A DNA stretch of 64,000 nucleotides from Bacteroidales bacterium UBA3743 (lineage in GTDB: Bacteria; Bacteroidota; Bacteroidia; Bacteroidales; Paludibacteraceae). The notes beneath the pieces are model-generated. The model did not search any database. It was given only the letters and a program-made list of their open reading frames with translations, and was not told where the DNA came from. Below, piece after piece: positions 26,095 through 35,033 of this stretch. The stretch covers positions 186,001 to 250,000 of the forward strand of contig DFGT01000031.1 of NCBI GenBank assembly GCA_002371265.1, written 5' to 3'. The translations under genes were made by a program, and so were the position numbers. Positions within the stretch are counted from its first letter, which is position 1. Each line of letters begins with the position of its first letter.

Positions 26095-28377
26095 CTACTT
26101 GAAATCTATAGATGTTAGCGAACTCTGTATTAAATTTTGGATTTTGTCCTTTTCACCCACAATCCAGACGATATCACCAACACAGAATCTCGTGTGAATG
26201 CTAGGCGACATCGTTGTCTCTCCTTCATGTTCTATTCCTACAACCAAACACTTCGAATTATCCCTGATTCCGGACTCCAATATACTTTTCCCTTCCAACA
26301 CAGAGCCCTTTTCAATTATCAACTGCTCCACACTGACCTCCTTTTTCTGCATAGGAGTGTCGAACACAGGCTTGCCAAACAGCTTGCCTACAGCAGTCAG
26401 CTGATCATCCGTTCCAAGCACAAGAACCTTGTCGAAAGGAAGAATTTTCTCCTTTCCACCGGGAATATTTATTCTTCGTTCACCTCGAATGATAGAGACA
26501 ACATGCACACCACAAACCTGTCGAAGATTAAGTTCAATCAATGTCTTGTCGCAACATTCAGCATTCGCATCTACAACAAAATCAGCCAAATGAAGGTCAT
26601 GGGTAGAAAGACTCTTTGAGAGTACTGCACTTTCAAAAACAGAACTCTTCTCCTCCATATTCTTTCGCATCTCAATCTCACGAATGTTGAGGTTGTAGAA
26701 GAACTTTCGCTCAATCTTGATTGACCAATATTTTACCATTCTCGAACGGAATATCAAAAAAAACACACCCATTGCCAAGAATGTAGAAATCCACGGATGT
26801 TCACGCAACACACCGTAACATATCAACGAAGCGATTATCGCGACTCCAACAATTACTCTAAGCAACGTCAACCCTACCAACGGAGCCCAATTGCTACGAT
26901 TGACGGAAAACAAATATTTATATTCGGCCGAATGATTCTTTTTCGCTATTATCGCACGCACAAAAGGCGACACAAGCAGCACACTAACCACCGTCATCAC
27001 CATATTGATCCAAAAACCTCCGTTCACTTGGGAAATCTTAGGGAAAATGTAAGTCACAAAGACAAGTACAATAGCTATGCTCACAGATCCATATATTCCG
27101 ACAATCTCAAGAATCTGAGTTAGGAAATTTTTCCAAACACCCATCACGCCCTCAACTTCCTTCTTCGTCTGTGTACGCTCAATCATCGTCCTGAATTTCT
27201 CAGGCAATTTAACATTCAGCCATTCCACTACAGGAATTGCCGACTTCATCATAAACGGAGTGATGAAAATTGTCACCACTGACACCGCCACTATGATCGG
27301 ATAAAGAAACTCATCACACAATTTCAACTGTGTGCCGAGCAATGCGACAATAAACGCAAACTCACCCACCTGCGTAAGGCTGAATCCACATTGTATGGCT
27401 GTTCTAAGCGTCGCTCCGGAAAAAAGGACTCCAGACGTTCCTAAGCAGACCTGACCAATTATCACCGCCAAAGAAATAGCTAAGATCTCTTTCCAATACT
27501 CCACAAGTATCGACGGGTCTATCATCATACCAACCGACACAAAGAACACAGCCCCAAAGAAATCCTTAATCGGAGTCATCACCTTAGTGATTCTTTCTGC
27601 TTCTATTGTCTCCGCAAGTATCGAGCCCATAACAAACGCTCCAAACTCCTCGCTGAATCCGACTGCAGACGCAAAATAAACCATGCCAAGGCATAATCCC
27701 GTCGAGACAATAAGAAGAGTCTCATCATTTAGGAATTTTTTTGCTCGTTTCAATATAGACGGAATGAAAAAGATTCCGATTACCAGCCATATAATAAGGA
27801 AAAATACCAAACGTAATATTGCAAAAAGGAATTCCGTTCCCTCAAATGCCTGTCCCGCAGCAATTGTTGGAAGCAACACCATTATCACGATAGCCGCCAA
27901 ATCCTCGAAAATCAAAACACCAAGCACCACACTTGCAAAACGGTGACTGCGAAGGTCCAAGTCGTCGAGAGCTTTAAGGATAATGGTCGTGGAGCTCATA
28001 CATATCATACATCCGAGCATCGCACTATTGGACATGCTCCATCCCAACATCTTTCCGACAGCCAGACCGACCAATATCATACCTGGAATAATTATGGCAG
28101 ATGCCGACAACGCACTTTTACCTACTTTGGCAACCTTTCGAAAACTGAATTCCAATCCTAGGGCAAACAATAAAAAAACGACTCCAATTTTTGCCCACAC
28201 CTCAACATCAGCGTCGCCAATGATATCCGGAGCAAAAACAAATTGTTTGCTAACTAAAAAACCCGCAACTATATAGCCAAGAATGATAGGCTGCTTCAAC
28301 CATTTAAAAATAACAGTTGAAATGCTCGCCACAATCATTATGAGTGCCAAATCCGTTATAATAGTTGGAATACCCAT
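26095..28377 (-). CDS. CPA2 cation:proton antiporter with two RCK-C domains
   Basis: The 760-residue protein has a 12-helix CPA2 antiporter domain (KefB/RosB type; for example GYIVAGFLVSKQFVF, LLFALGLEFSFRKV, SEEFGAFVMGSILAE), a second membrane block of four or five helices (about 415-545) and two C-terminal RCK-C (TrkA-C) domains at about 590-755. It would exchange K+ or Na+ for protons with ligand control through the RCK-C domains. The full Rossmann RCK-N domain seen in Kef proteins is absent. It is divergent from rprX. Confidence 0.88.
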   Translation of the reverse strand: MGIPTIITDLALIMIVASISTVIFKWLKQPIILGYIVAGFLVSKQFVFAPDIIGDADVEVWAKIGVVFLLFALGLEFSFRKVAKVGKSALSASAIIIPGMILVGLAVGKMLGWSMSNSAMLGCMICMSSTTIILKALDDLDLRSHRFASVVLGVLIFEDLAAIVIMVLLPTIAAGQAFEGTEFLFAILRLVFFLIIWLVIGIFFIPSILKRAKKFLNDETLLIVSTGLCLGMVYFASAVGFSEEFGAFVMGSILAETIEAERITKVMTPIKDFFGAVFFVSVGMMIDPSILVEYWKEILAISLAVIIGQVCLGTSGVLFSGATLRTAIQCGFSLTQVGEFAFIVALLGTQLKLCDEFLYPIIVAVSVVTIFITPFMMKSAIPVVEWLNVKLPEKFRTMIERTQTKKEVEGVMGVWKNFLTQILEIVGIYGSVSIAIVLVFVTYIFPKISQVNGGFWINMVMTVVSVLLVSPFVRAIIAKKNHSAEYKYLFSVNRSNWAPLVGLTLLRVIVGVAIIASLICYGVLREHPWISTFLAMGVFFLIFRSRMVKYWSIKIERKFFYNLNIREIEMRKNMEEKSSVFESAVLSKSLSTHDLHLADFVVDANAECCDKTLIELNLRQVCGVHVVSIIRGERRINIPGGKEKILPFDKVLVLGTDDQLTAVGKLFGKPVFDTPMQKKEVSVEQLIIEKGSVLEGKSILESGIRDNSKCLVVGIEHEGETTMSPSIHTRFCVGDIVWIVGEKDKIQNLIQSSLTSIDFK

Positions 28378-28405
28378 TTTATCCCCTAAAACTCAAAAAT
28401 CAACA

Positions 28406-28413
28406 CAAAAATA
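28406..28413 (-). promoter_or_regulatory. -7 box for the antiporter-rnhB operon
   Basis: TATTTTTG on the minus strand about 28 bases before the start at 28377. Confidence 0.45.
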
Positions 28414-28479
28414 AGCTTTTTTAACTTTTGAATGCTATTAAAGTTTGTTAAATATATCGAAATGTTAAATTTAAAACGT

Positions 28480-28487
28480 TACTTTTG
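28480..28487 (+). promoter_or_regulatory. -7 box for rprXY
   Basis: TACTTTTG, 19 bases before the ATG at 28507. No clear TTTG at the expected -33 distance. Confidence 0.55.
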
Positions 28488-28506
28488 ATTAAAACTTTTT
28501 AGACAG

Positions 28507-30048
28507 ATGAGAAAAAGTCTCGGAATAGTGTGTTTGACAGGCATCATGGTAATCGCGTTTGTAGGCTTACTTGTGCTCCAGTCGTCGTACATCAAAATGA
28601 CGGCAAACATGAGAGAAGACCAATTCAACGAGAATGTCCGCATGTGTCTGTTCAGCATCACACAAATTCTTGAAGAGGAGGAGACGATGCGATTCTTGGC
28701 TGAAAACATCGAATCAGAATTGCAAGAACGAGACACCAGCCAAATAACTTTTTTTTCTGACGATCATAAAAAGTTGCAAGCGATCTTTAAATTCACTGAG
28801 TTTAACGCAGACAATGATAAAAGCTGTGTACGCATAAAGCCCAAAGTGTACCTTCAGACAACCAGTGGCAAAAACACTTTGCAAGGGACATCACATCTTC
28901 TTCAGAAGAAGCTGCGCGACAGGTTCAACCACGAGCGTCAGTTTCTTGACAACGTATTGCTTCGTCTGTTGGGAGAAAACTATTCACGCCATATATCAGA
29001 GCGTATCGACTTCAACCACCTGACAGAACTATTGGACAAAGAGATGCAACAACGAGGCCTCGACTTACCACACTACGTGGCAGTCTACTCAAGTGACGGT
29101 GTCGAAGTGTACAGTTCCAAAGGGTTCAACGGAGACAATGTGGAAAACACGTATAGCCAGGCTCTGTTTGTGAACGACCCGTATCCCACGGGCAACTACA
29201 TGAAGGTGTACTTCCCGACAAAAAACAAATATGTATACAACACAATAAGGCTTGTGCTACCGACTACTGTCATCTTCTTTCTTCTTTTGCTTATCTTCAT
29301 TTCCTCACTTATGATGATTTCAAGGGAAAAAAGACTGACACAGATGCGAACCGATTTCATGAACAACATGACACATGAGCTGAAAACTCCTGTATCATCA
29401 ATCTCCCTGGCATCACAAATGCTAAGCGACGAGAGTATTCCAAAAACGCCACGCATGCTTGCACACCTCAGCAAAACGATTAGCGATGAGACACAACGTC
29501 TTACACAGCAAATCGAGAAAGTTTTGCAGATGTCAATTCTGGAGAAAGAAAGTTCCGCGCTTAAACTTAAAGAAATAGATGTCAACGAGTTGATTCTAAA
29601 AGTGACGTCCAACTTTATGATTAAAGTCAAGGATAAAGGAGGAGACATCGACACAACATTAGATGCTAATTATCCGTTTGTATTGGCAGATGAAGTGCAT
29701 TTCACAAACATCATCTACAATCTAATGGACAATGCCCTTAAATATACAGAAGCTATCCCGCATCTTGAGGTAAACACTGCAGATGATGAGACACATGTCA
29801 TCATCACAGTGAAAGATAACGGAATAGGAATAAAGCCAGAAGACAAGGAAAAAATATTTGACAAGTTTTTCCGCGTCTCTACAGGAAACGTACATAATGT
29901 AAAAGGATTCGGTCTTGGTTTGGCTTATGTGAAAAAGGTTGTTACTGACCACAAAGGAACTATAACATGCGACAGCATATTCGGAGAGGGAACAACATTC
30001 ACAATCCGCATACCAAAGGTCGAAGAAAAACAAAATAAAGAGTATTAA
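28507..30048 (+). CDS. rprX: Sensor histidine kinase RprX
   Basis: The 513-residue kinase has two transmembrane helices (about 5-27 and 248-272) around a periplasmic sensor domain. The phosphorylated His290 lies in MTHELKTPVSSISL, and the ATPase part carries NLMDNALKYTE, VKDNGIGI, FDKFFR and GFGLGLAYVKKV. Sequence and pairing match RprX, a kinase first described in Bacteroides fragilis. The periplasmic part resembles no known ligand domain. The response regulator follows after 17 bases. Confidence 0.9.
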   Translation: MRKSLGIVCLTGIMVIAFVGLLVLQSSYIKMTANMREDQFNENVRMCLFSITQILEEEETMRFLAENIESELQERDTSQITFFSDDHKKLQAIFKFTEFNADNDKSCVRIKPKVYLQTTSGKNTLQGTSHLLQKKLRDRFNHERQFLDNVLLRLLGENYSRHISERIDFNHLTELLDKEMQQRGLDLPHYVAVYSSDGVEVYSSKGFNGDNVENTYSQALFVNDPYPTGNYMKVYFPTKNKYVYNTIRLVLPTTVIFFLLLLIFISSLMMISREKRLTQMRTDFMNNMTHELKTPVSSISLASQMLSDESIPKTPRMLAHLSKTISDETQRLTQQIEKVLQMSILEKESSALKLKEIDVNELILKVTSNFMIKVKDKGGDIDTTLDANYPFVLADEVHFTNIIYNLMDNALKYTEAIPHLEVNTADDETHVIITVKDNGIGIKPEDKEKIFDKFFRVSTGNVHNVKGFGLGLAYVKKVVTDHKGTITCDSIFGEGTTFTIRIPKVEEKQNKEY

Positions 30049-30065
30049 CGTAATATATTACGATT

Positions 30066-30773
30066 ATGAGCGACAAGAAAAACACCACAAGAATTCTTCT
30101 ATGTGAAGATGACGAAAATCTTGGTTTGCTTCTTTGCGAATATTTGGAGGCAAAGGGCTATGAGGTGGTTTTGAAGAAAGACGGTGCAGCTGGCTACCAG
30201 TCATTTTCAGAACAATATTTCGACATCTGCGTGCTTGATGTGATGATGCCAATCAAGGACGGATTCACATTGGCCAAAGAAATCAGAGCCACAAATACGA
30301 CTGTGCCCATCATCTTCCTTACAGCAAAGACACTGAAAGAAGATATCTTGGAAGGATTCCATATCGGTGCCGACGACTACATTACAAAGCCATTCAGCAT
30401 GGAAGAGCTTCTTCTTCGTATTGAGGCTGTATTGCGTCGTGCTGGTGCAAAACGTCCTACAGAAGACGCGACATACAAATTTGGAAAATTCATTTTCGAC
30501 ACCAACAAACAGACTCTTACAATAAATGGCATTGAAGATAAGTTGACTACAAAAGAAAGTGATTTGCTCGCTCTTCTTTGCGCAAACTCAAATGAGATTC
30601 TTGAGCGCAACATGGCATTGAAGACTATCTGGGAGGAAGACAGCTACTTCAACGCAAGAAGTATGGATGTCTACATCACTAAATTGAGAAAACGTTTGAA
30701 AGATGATCCAGAAGTAGAGATTATCAACGTTCACGGAAAAGGATACAAACTTGTATTTCCACAAGACAGTTAA
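30066..30773 (+). CDS. rprY: Response regulator RprY (OmpR family)
   Basis: The 235-residue regulator has a receiver domain with Asp58 as phosphoacceptor (CVLDVMMP), the acidic pocket CEDDEN and the switch residues in FLTAKTL, then a winged-helix DNA-binding domain (about 135-232) with SMDVYITKLRKRLKDD. In the Bacteroidales RprY family KTLKEDILEGFHIGADDYIT is highly conserved and is present here. It is co-transcribed with rprX and ends at a strong hairpin terminator. Its relative in Porphyromonas regulates envelope and redox genes. Confidence 0.92.
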   Translation: MSDKKNTTRILLCEDDENLGLLLCEYLEAKGYEVVLKKDGAAGYQSFSEQYFDICVLDVMMPIKDGFTLAKEIRATNTTVPIIFLTAKTLKEDILEGFHIGADDYITKPFSMEELLLRIEAVLRRAGAKRPTEDATYKFGKFIFDTNKQTLTINGIEDKLTTKESDLLALLCANSNEILERNMALKTIWEEDSYFNARSMDVYITKLRKRLKDDPEVEIINVHGKGYKLVFPQDS

Positions 30774-30796
30774 TAATCATAGCTAAATATTTTGGG

Positions 30797-30823
30797 AAAG
30801 ACGGCGATTTCACCGTCTTTTTC
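30797..30823 (+). terminator. rprXY terminator (AGACG-N10-CGTCT hairpin, copy 2)
   Basis: Arms AAAGACGG and CCGTCTTT with loop CGATTTCA, followed by T residues: a good intrinsic terminator. Its core also fits the dispersed AGACG-N10-CGTCT family. Confidence 0.75.
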
Positions 30824-30856
30824 AGATTTTTTGACACAGTAGAGCATACAGACACA

Positions 30857-31591
30857 GTGGAATACTTTCTTTTGATAGTATGTGCATGCGGTGCAGGATT
30901 TGTGCAACGCACAGTAGGATTTGGATTTGGAATTTTTCTGATACCATTGCTTTTCTTGCTTGGTGTGATGGGAGGAGACTACAAAAGCATTGTCTCGCTA
31001 TCTTCAATGATGGCAGCGACATTAAGTCTGATAACTGTCTGGGATCTTCGCAAATCTCTTGATTGGCGTTTCATTTGGCCACTTTTGATAGTTTTTATAC
31101 CCACAAGTACATTCTTCTCTTACGTGATGTTTGGCACAGATGCGTCATGGCTAAAAATAATTTTGGGAATCACACTGATTCTATTGTCGATCTATTTTAC
31201 CTTTTTCAAGAAAGACGGCATTAAAATCAAACCCAACTGGTTCAACACCATCAGTTTGGGGAGTCTGAGTGGATTGATGGGCGGATTATTCTCAATGCAG
31301 GGGCCGCCAGTTGTCTATTATTACCTTTCGACACAAAAGACAAAAGAAGAATATATGGCACAAACACAGTGTTTTTTTCTTTTAGGTAATCTTTGGATGA
31401 CCATCCTACGTGCAGGGGAAGGAATAATCACAGCAGAAGTTGGCAAAAGCTATCTTATTGCAATAGCAGGTTGTCTGGCAGGCATGTGGATAGGCGCTCG
31501 CGTCTACAACAAAATGAATAACGGACTACTGCTCAAAGTGATTTATATCTTTTTGGCATACAGCGGTGTGAGTATGATTATAGGCCAATAG
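30857..31591 (+). CDS. TSUP family (TauE/SafE) permease
   Basis: The 244-residue protein has seven or eight hydrophobic helices of the TSUP/TauE-SafE type, including GFVQRTVGFGFGIFLIPLLF at the start and the family repeat GSLSGLMGGLFSMQGPPVVY in the middle. These permeases export sulfite, sulfoacetate or other small sulfur anions; the substrate here is unknown. A GTG at 30857 is the only start that keeps the first helix. It lies after the rprXY terminator, so it has a separate promoter. Confidence 0.85.
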   Translation: MEYFLLIVCACGAGFVQRTVGFGFGIFLIPLLFLLGVMGGDYKSIVSLSSMMAATLSLITVWDLRKSLDWRFIWPLLIVFIPTSTFFSYVMFGTDASWLKIILGITLILLSIYFTFFKKDGIKIKPNWFNTISLGSLSGLMGGLFSMQGPPVVYYYLSTQKTKEEYMAQTQCFFLLGNLWMTILRAGEGIITAEVGKSYLIAIAGCLAGMWIGARVYNKMNNGLLLKVIYIFLAYSGVSMIIGQ

Positions 31592-31614
31592 TTGGATAAT
31601 CGAAATTGAAAAAC

Positions 31615-31622
31615 TATTTTTG
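31615..31622 (+). promoter_or_regulatory. -7 box for the glycosyltransferase cluster
   Basis: TATTTTTG with a TTG 20 bases upstream. It lies inside the longer frame that begins at 31606, so the ATG at 31657 is preferred. Confidence 0.55.
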
Positions 31623-31656
31623 CAGTATAATAGGGAATACCGACAAACATATAAAG

Positions 31657-32556
31657 ATGCAAAAGGAGTTGTCCATAATATATGTTAACTATAACACTGC
31701 CGACCAAGTGATGAAGTCGGTAGAGAGTGTGCGTCGTCACACAAAAGGCATCGACTATGATATAATCGTTGCCGACAACAACTCCCAAAACGACACAAAT
31801 CTACAAACGCTAATTGACGATGAAGCTGTCAAAGTAGTAAGACTAGACGACAACTATGGATTTGGCAAGGCCAACAACGCTGGGGTAAAGGAAAGTACAG
31901 GCGAATATATTTTTCTGTTGAATCCCGACACAATATGCCACGACAATTCCATAAAAATTCTGCTTGACTGCCTCAAAGCCGACAAAACAATAGGCGTGAT
32001 GGGGCCAAATCTCATTAATGCAGAATCAAGCCCCACCCACTCTTTCAGAAGAGCTGGCGACGGAATCATAACCGAACTCAATTTCTCATTGTTCGGATTG
32101 CCATATAAAGCACTTTATGGCAACAACTTTGAATTCAACCACAGCGGCAAACAGATAGACGTGGCTTATACATGTGGAGCAGCGATGATGATGAGACGTG
32201 AGACATTTGAAAAAATCGGAGGATTTGACGAATCCTTTTTCATGTACTACGAAGACCAAGATCTCTGCAACAGGATCAAGAAAACAACAGGATTGAGAAT
32301 TGTCAATGAACCCACAGCGATAATACAACATCTGGAGGGGACAAGCATTAGTCTGAACTCAAGAAGAGAGAAATATATTATACAAAGCAGAAAAAAATAT
32401 TTTCTTAAGACAATGCCAAAATGGCATTTCAGAGTAGCAAATATTTTGACAAAGTTCTTCCTTTTGATCGGAGAATTTACATATACATTATGTGGCAAAA
32501 AAGAGTTGGCAGAAAAATACTCGTGCCGCAGAAATTTGATTTCAGAATATGAATAA
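31657..32556 (+). CDS. Family 2 glycosyltransferase (rhamnosyltransferase-like)
   Basis: The 299-residue enzyme has a GT-A fold: LSIIYVNYNTADQVMKSVES, DNNSQNDT, and NPDT as the metal-binding DxD equivalent. The acceptor part CGAAMMMRRETFEKIGGFDE, then FMYYEDQDLCNRIKK, is typical of the WbbL-like group. It would add a sugar, possibly rhamnose, to a polysaccharide on the cytoplasmic face. It is the first gene of the polysaccharide cluster and overlaps the next gene by 8 bases. Confidence 0.88.
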   Translation: MQKELSIIYVNYNTADQVMKSVESVRRHTKGIDYDIIVADNNSQNDTNLQTLIDDEAVKVVRLDDNYGFGKANNAGVKESTGEYIFLLNPDTICHDNSIKILLDCLKADKTIGVMGPNLINAESSPTHSFRRAGDGIITELNFSLFGLPYKALYGNNFEFNHSGKQIDVAYTCGAAMMMRRETFEKIGGFDESFFMYYEDQDLCNRIKKTTGLRIVNEPTAIIQHLEGTSISLNSRREKYIIQSRKKYFLKTMPKWHFRVANILTKFFLLIGEFTYTLCGKKELAEKYSCRRNLISEYE

Positions 32557-33598
32557 TAAGACTCTATATATAAACGGACTTTTTTTAGCTCAAAAGGCGA
32601 CTGGAGTTCAGGTTGTGTCTTACGAGATGTGCCAATCCTTACATAAATTAGGATGGCATGTCGTGTGCTTTATGCCAGACGTAAATATAGAAGAAGGATA
32701 TAATCCAGATTTTGAAGTCGTAAAACTAGCAGGCCATAAAGGACACATTTGGGAACAGACCACCCTGCGCCGACATCTGAAAAAAATTGGCAGTCCGCTG
32801 TTCATCAACCTATTCGGACTTGGAGTTATAGGTTACAAAAACCAAATTGTCACTGTACATGACATTGCATATAGTGTTAATAAAGAATGGTTCAGTTTCA
32901 GTTATCGCACATGCTATAGCATGTTTCTTCCCATACTGACACGCCAAGCAAGACTGGTGCTTACAGTAAGTGAATTTTCTAAAAAAGAAATAATTAAAGA
33001 ATTCTCGATTCCATCGGATAAAATATTCATTTTTTCACCAGCTCCGAAATCCCGTCCTCACACGGACACAGATGCCGGAATTGACGGCAAATATGTCATA
33101 GCCGTATCTAGCATGGATCCACGCAAAAATTTTAAAACACTAGTGGAAGCCTACAAAAAACGTCCTGACGACGGAGTAAAACTAATTGTTGTTGGCGGAG
33201 CGGCAAAAATCTACGGAGAGACAAATATCCAAAATACAGAAAAAAGAATAAAATTTCTTGGCAGAGTCTCAGACGAGCGATTGGAAGCTTTATATAGAAA
33301 TGCATCTCTTTATGTCTGCACATCACTATATGAAGGATTCGGAATACCTGCTCTTGAGGCCATGCAGTACGGGTGTCCAGTAGCAGTGAGTGACATTGAA
33401 ATATTTCATGAGGTGCTAGGAGACAATGCCGTCTACTTCAATCCCAACGACACAACAGATATAGCAGAAAAAATTTCCTTCGCTCTATCAAAAAAATACG
33501 ATGAAATCGATAAAAATAGATTAATAGAGCACTCAAAAAAATACAATATGGATTTTTCTGCAAAAAAATTATCAGAAAAACTGAAGACCCTTTTATAG
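32549..33598 (+). CDS. Family 4 glycosyltransferase
   Basis: The 349-residue GT-B enzyme has the GT4 donor-site motif EGFGIPALE, preceded by FLGRVSDERLEALYRNA. The N-terminal half begins LYINGLFLAQKATGVQVVSYEMC, a mannosyltransferase-like pattern. Its start lies inside the end of the GT2 gene, so they are coupled. Confidence 0.9.
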   Translation: MNNKTLYINGLFLAQKATGVQVVSYEMCQSLHKLGWHVVCFMPDVNIEEGYNPDFEVVKLAGHKGHIWEQTTLRRHLKKIGSPLFINLFGLGVIGYKNQIVTVHDIAYSVNKEWFSFSYRTCYSMFLPILTRQARLVLTVSEFSKKEIIKEFSIPSDKIFIFSPAPKSRPHTDTDAGIDGKYVIAVSSMDPRKNFKTLVEAYKKRPDDGVKLIVVGGAAKIYGETNIQNTEKRIKFLGRVSDERLEALYRNASLYVCTSLYEGFGIPALEAMQYGCPVAVSDIEIFHEVLGDNAVYFNPNDTTDIAEKISFALSKKYDEIDKNRLIEHSKKYNMDFSAKKLSEKLKTLL

Positions 33599-33637
33599 AA
33601 AAGTCAAAAAAATCACCATTTTTTGGGATAAAAGTAC

Positions 33638-33645
33638 TACTTTTG
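33638..33645 (+). promoter_or_regulatory. -7 box upstream of the M23 lipoprotein
   Basis: TACTTTTG, preceded by TTTG but with a spacing shorter than usual. Because the longest frame starts within this box, the ATG at 33679 is preferred. It suggests an internal promoter in the cluster. Confidence 0.5.
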
Positions 33646-33678
33646 TCGAAATTTTTAATTGGGGGATTTCTAGCGAAA

Positions 33679-35031
33679 ATGACAACTGAAAAAACAGATT
33701 TCTGCAAAAAAAGAGACACGATTATAGGCGTTGTTGACGCTCTGTTATCGTTGTTATTTCGCATACATATAAAGTCACTGACAGCAAGAATCGTTTCCCC
33801 AACAATTTATTCCTTGTTGCTACTTTCTGTAACATCTTGCACGAACAGCAATACAACAAATGGAAACAACAACACAGAAAAATCCTCTATCATAGACACT
33901 ATCAAAAGTTCTAAACATGTTCATCAGATAATCTATGGAATTGATGTAGACTCTTTAGACCACGAAAATTATTCCGTCAAAAATGGTGAAAATCTATCCG
34001 ACATACTGACTCGGTACAACATAGACAGAAAACACATAGCAAAATGTGATTCTGCAATTAGCAAAGTGTTCGATATAAAAAAGTTACGGGCAGGGAACAA
34101 TTATTGCGTAATCACAGAGCAAGACTCCCTACATACGCTACGTCACCTGATCTACGATATTAGTCCCATTGAGTATTTTATATTATCAATCAATGGAGAC
34201 AATGTCACATCCTTAAAAAACAGACACAAGATAATAGAAAGAGAGAGAGTAGCAGAAGGTGTCATCGAGACATCACTTTGGAACGCAGTGGTAGGACAAG
34301 GATTACAATGGGAATTGGCGATGAAACTATCCGACATATATGCATGGAACATCGACTTTTTCGGACTTCAAAAAGGAGATATGTTCAAAGCCAAATATAC
34401 GGAACGATGGGTTGACACCACATTTGTTGGCATAGACTCAATCAAATGTGCGATGTTCTATCACGACAATCGTGAATATCATGCCATTCCATTTGATATT
34501 AATGGAAAGACGGAATATTTTGACAACGATGGCAACAGCCTGCGCAAAGCTTTTTTAAAAGCTCCGTTAAGGTATTCACGCATCAGCTCAAAATTCACAC
34601 ACTCTCGATTCCATCCCGTGCTTAAGATTCGTCGTCCGCATCATGGAGTCGACTACGCTGCACCCAAAGGGACTCCTGTAATGAGCATCGGAGACGGGAA
34701 AGTGGTGGCAAAAGGTTGGGACAAAAAAGGTGGTGGCAACTACATCAGAATCCAACACAATTCGGTGTACAGCACCGTATACATGCATTTGAACGGTTTT
34801 GCTAAAGGAATTTCACAAGGCAGCAATATAAAGCAGAGCGATTTAATCGGATATGTTGGCAGCACAGGCACCGCTACAGGACCACATCTTGACTTTAGAG
34901 TATACAAAAATGGCCGACCTATAGACCCTCTGAAGCTAGAGAGTCCATCCGTTGAACCTGTACCATCCGATAGTATGGCCAAATTTACAGTAAAAAGAGA
35001 TTTTTTATTGAAAGATTTAAGAATTGATTAA
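33679..35031 (+). CDS. M23 family metallopeptidase lipoprotein
   Basis: The 450-residue protein has a long basic and hydrophobic lead ending in a lipobox (LLLLSVTSC) at about residue 54, unusually far from the start. A LysM/OapA-like domain (YSVKNGENLSDILTRYNI) and a C-terminal LytM/M23 domain follow. The zinc site shows HHGVDYAAPKG (His and Asp ligands) and GPHLDFRV, where the usual HLH is HLD; this variant recurs in Bacteroidetes. It would cut cell-wall cross-bridges or act as a regulator of such cutting. Its place among glycosyltransferase genes suggests wall remodelling for polysaccharide export, which is inference. Confidence 0.82.
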   Translation: MTTEKTDFCKKRDTIIGVVDALLSLLFRIHIKSLTARIVSPTIYSLLLLSVTSCTNSNTTNGNNNTEKSSIIDTIKSSKHVHQIIYGIDVDSLDHENYSVKNGENLSDILTRYNIDRKHIAKCDSAISKVFDIKKLRAGNNYCVITEQDSLHTLRHLIYDISPIEYFILSINGDNVTSLKNRHKIIERERVAEGVIETSLWNAVVGQGLQWELAMKLSDIYAWNIDFFGLQKGDMFKAKYTERWVDTTFVGIDSIKCAMFYHDNREYHAIPFDINGKTEYFDNDGNSLRKAFLKAPLRYSRISSKFTHSRFHPVLKIRRPHHGVDYAAPKGTPVMSIGDGKVVAKGWDKKGGGNYIRIQHNSVYSTVYMHLNGFAKGISQGSNIKQSDLIGYVGSTGTATGPHLDFRVYKNGRPIDPLKLESPSVEPVPSDSMAKFTVKRDFLLKDLRID

Positions 35032-35033
35032 TA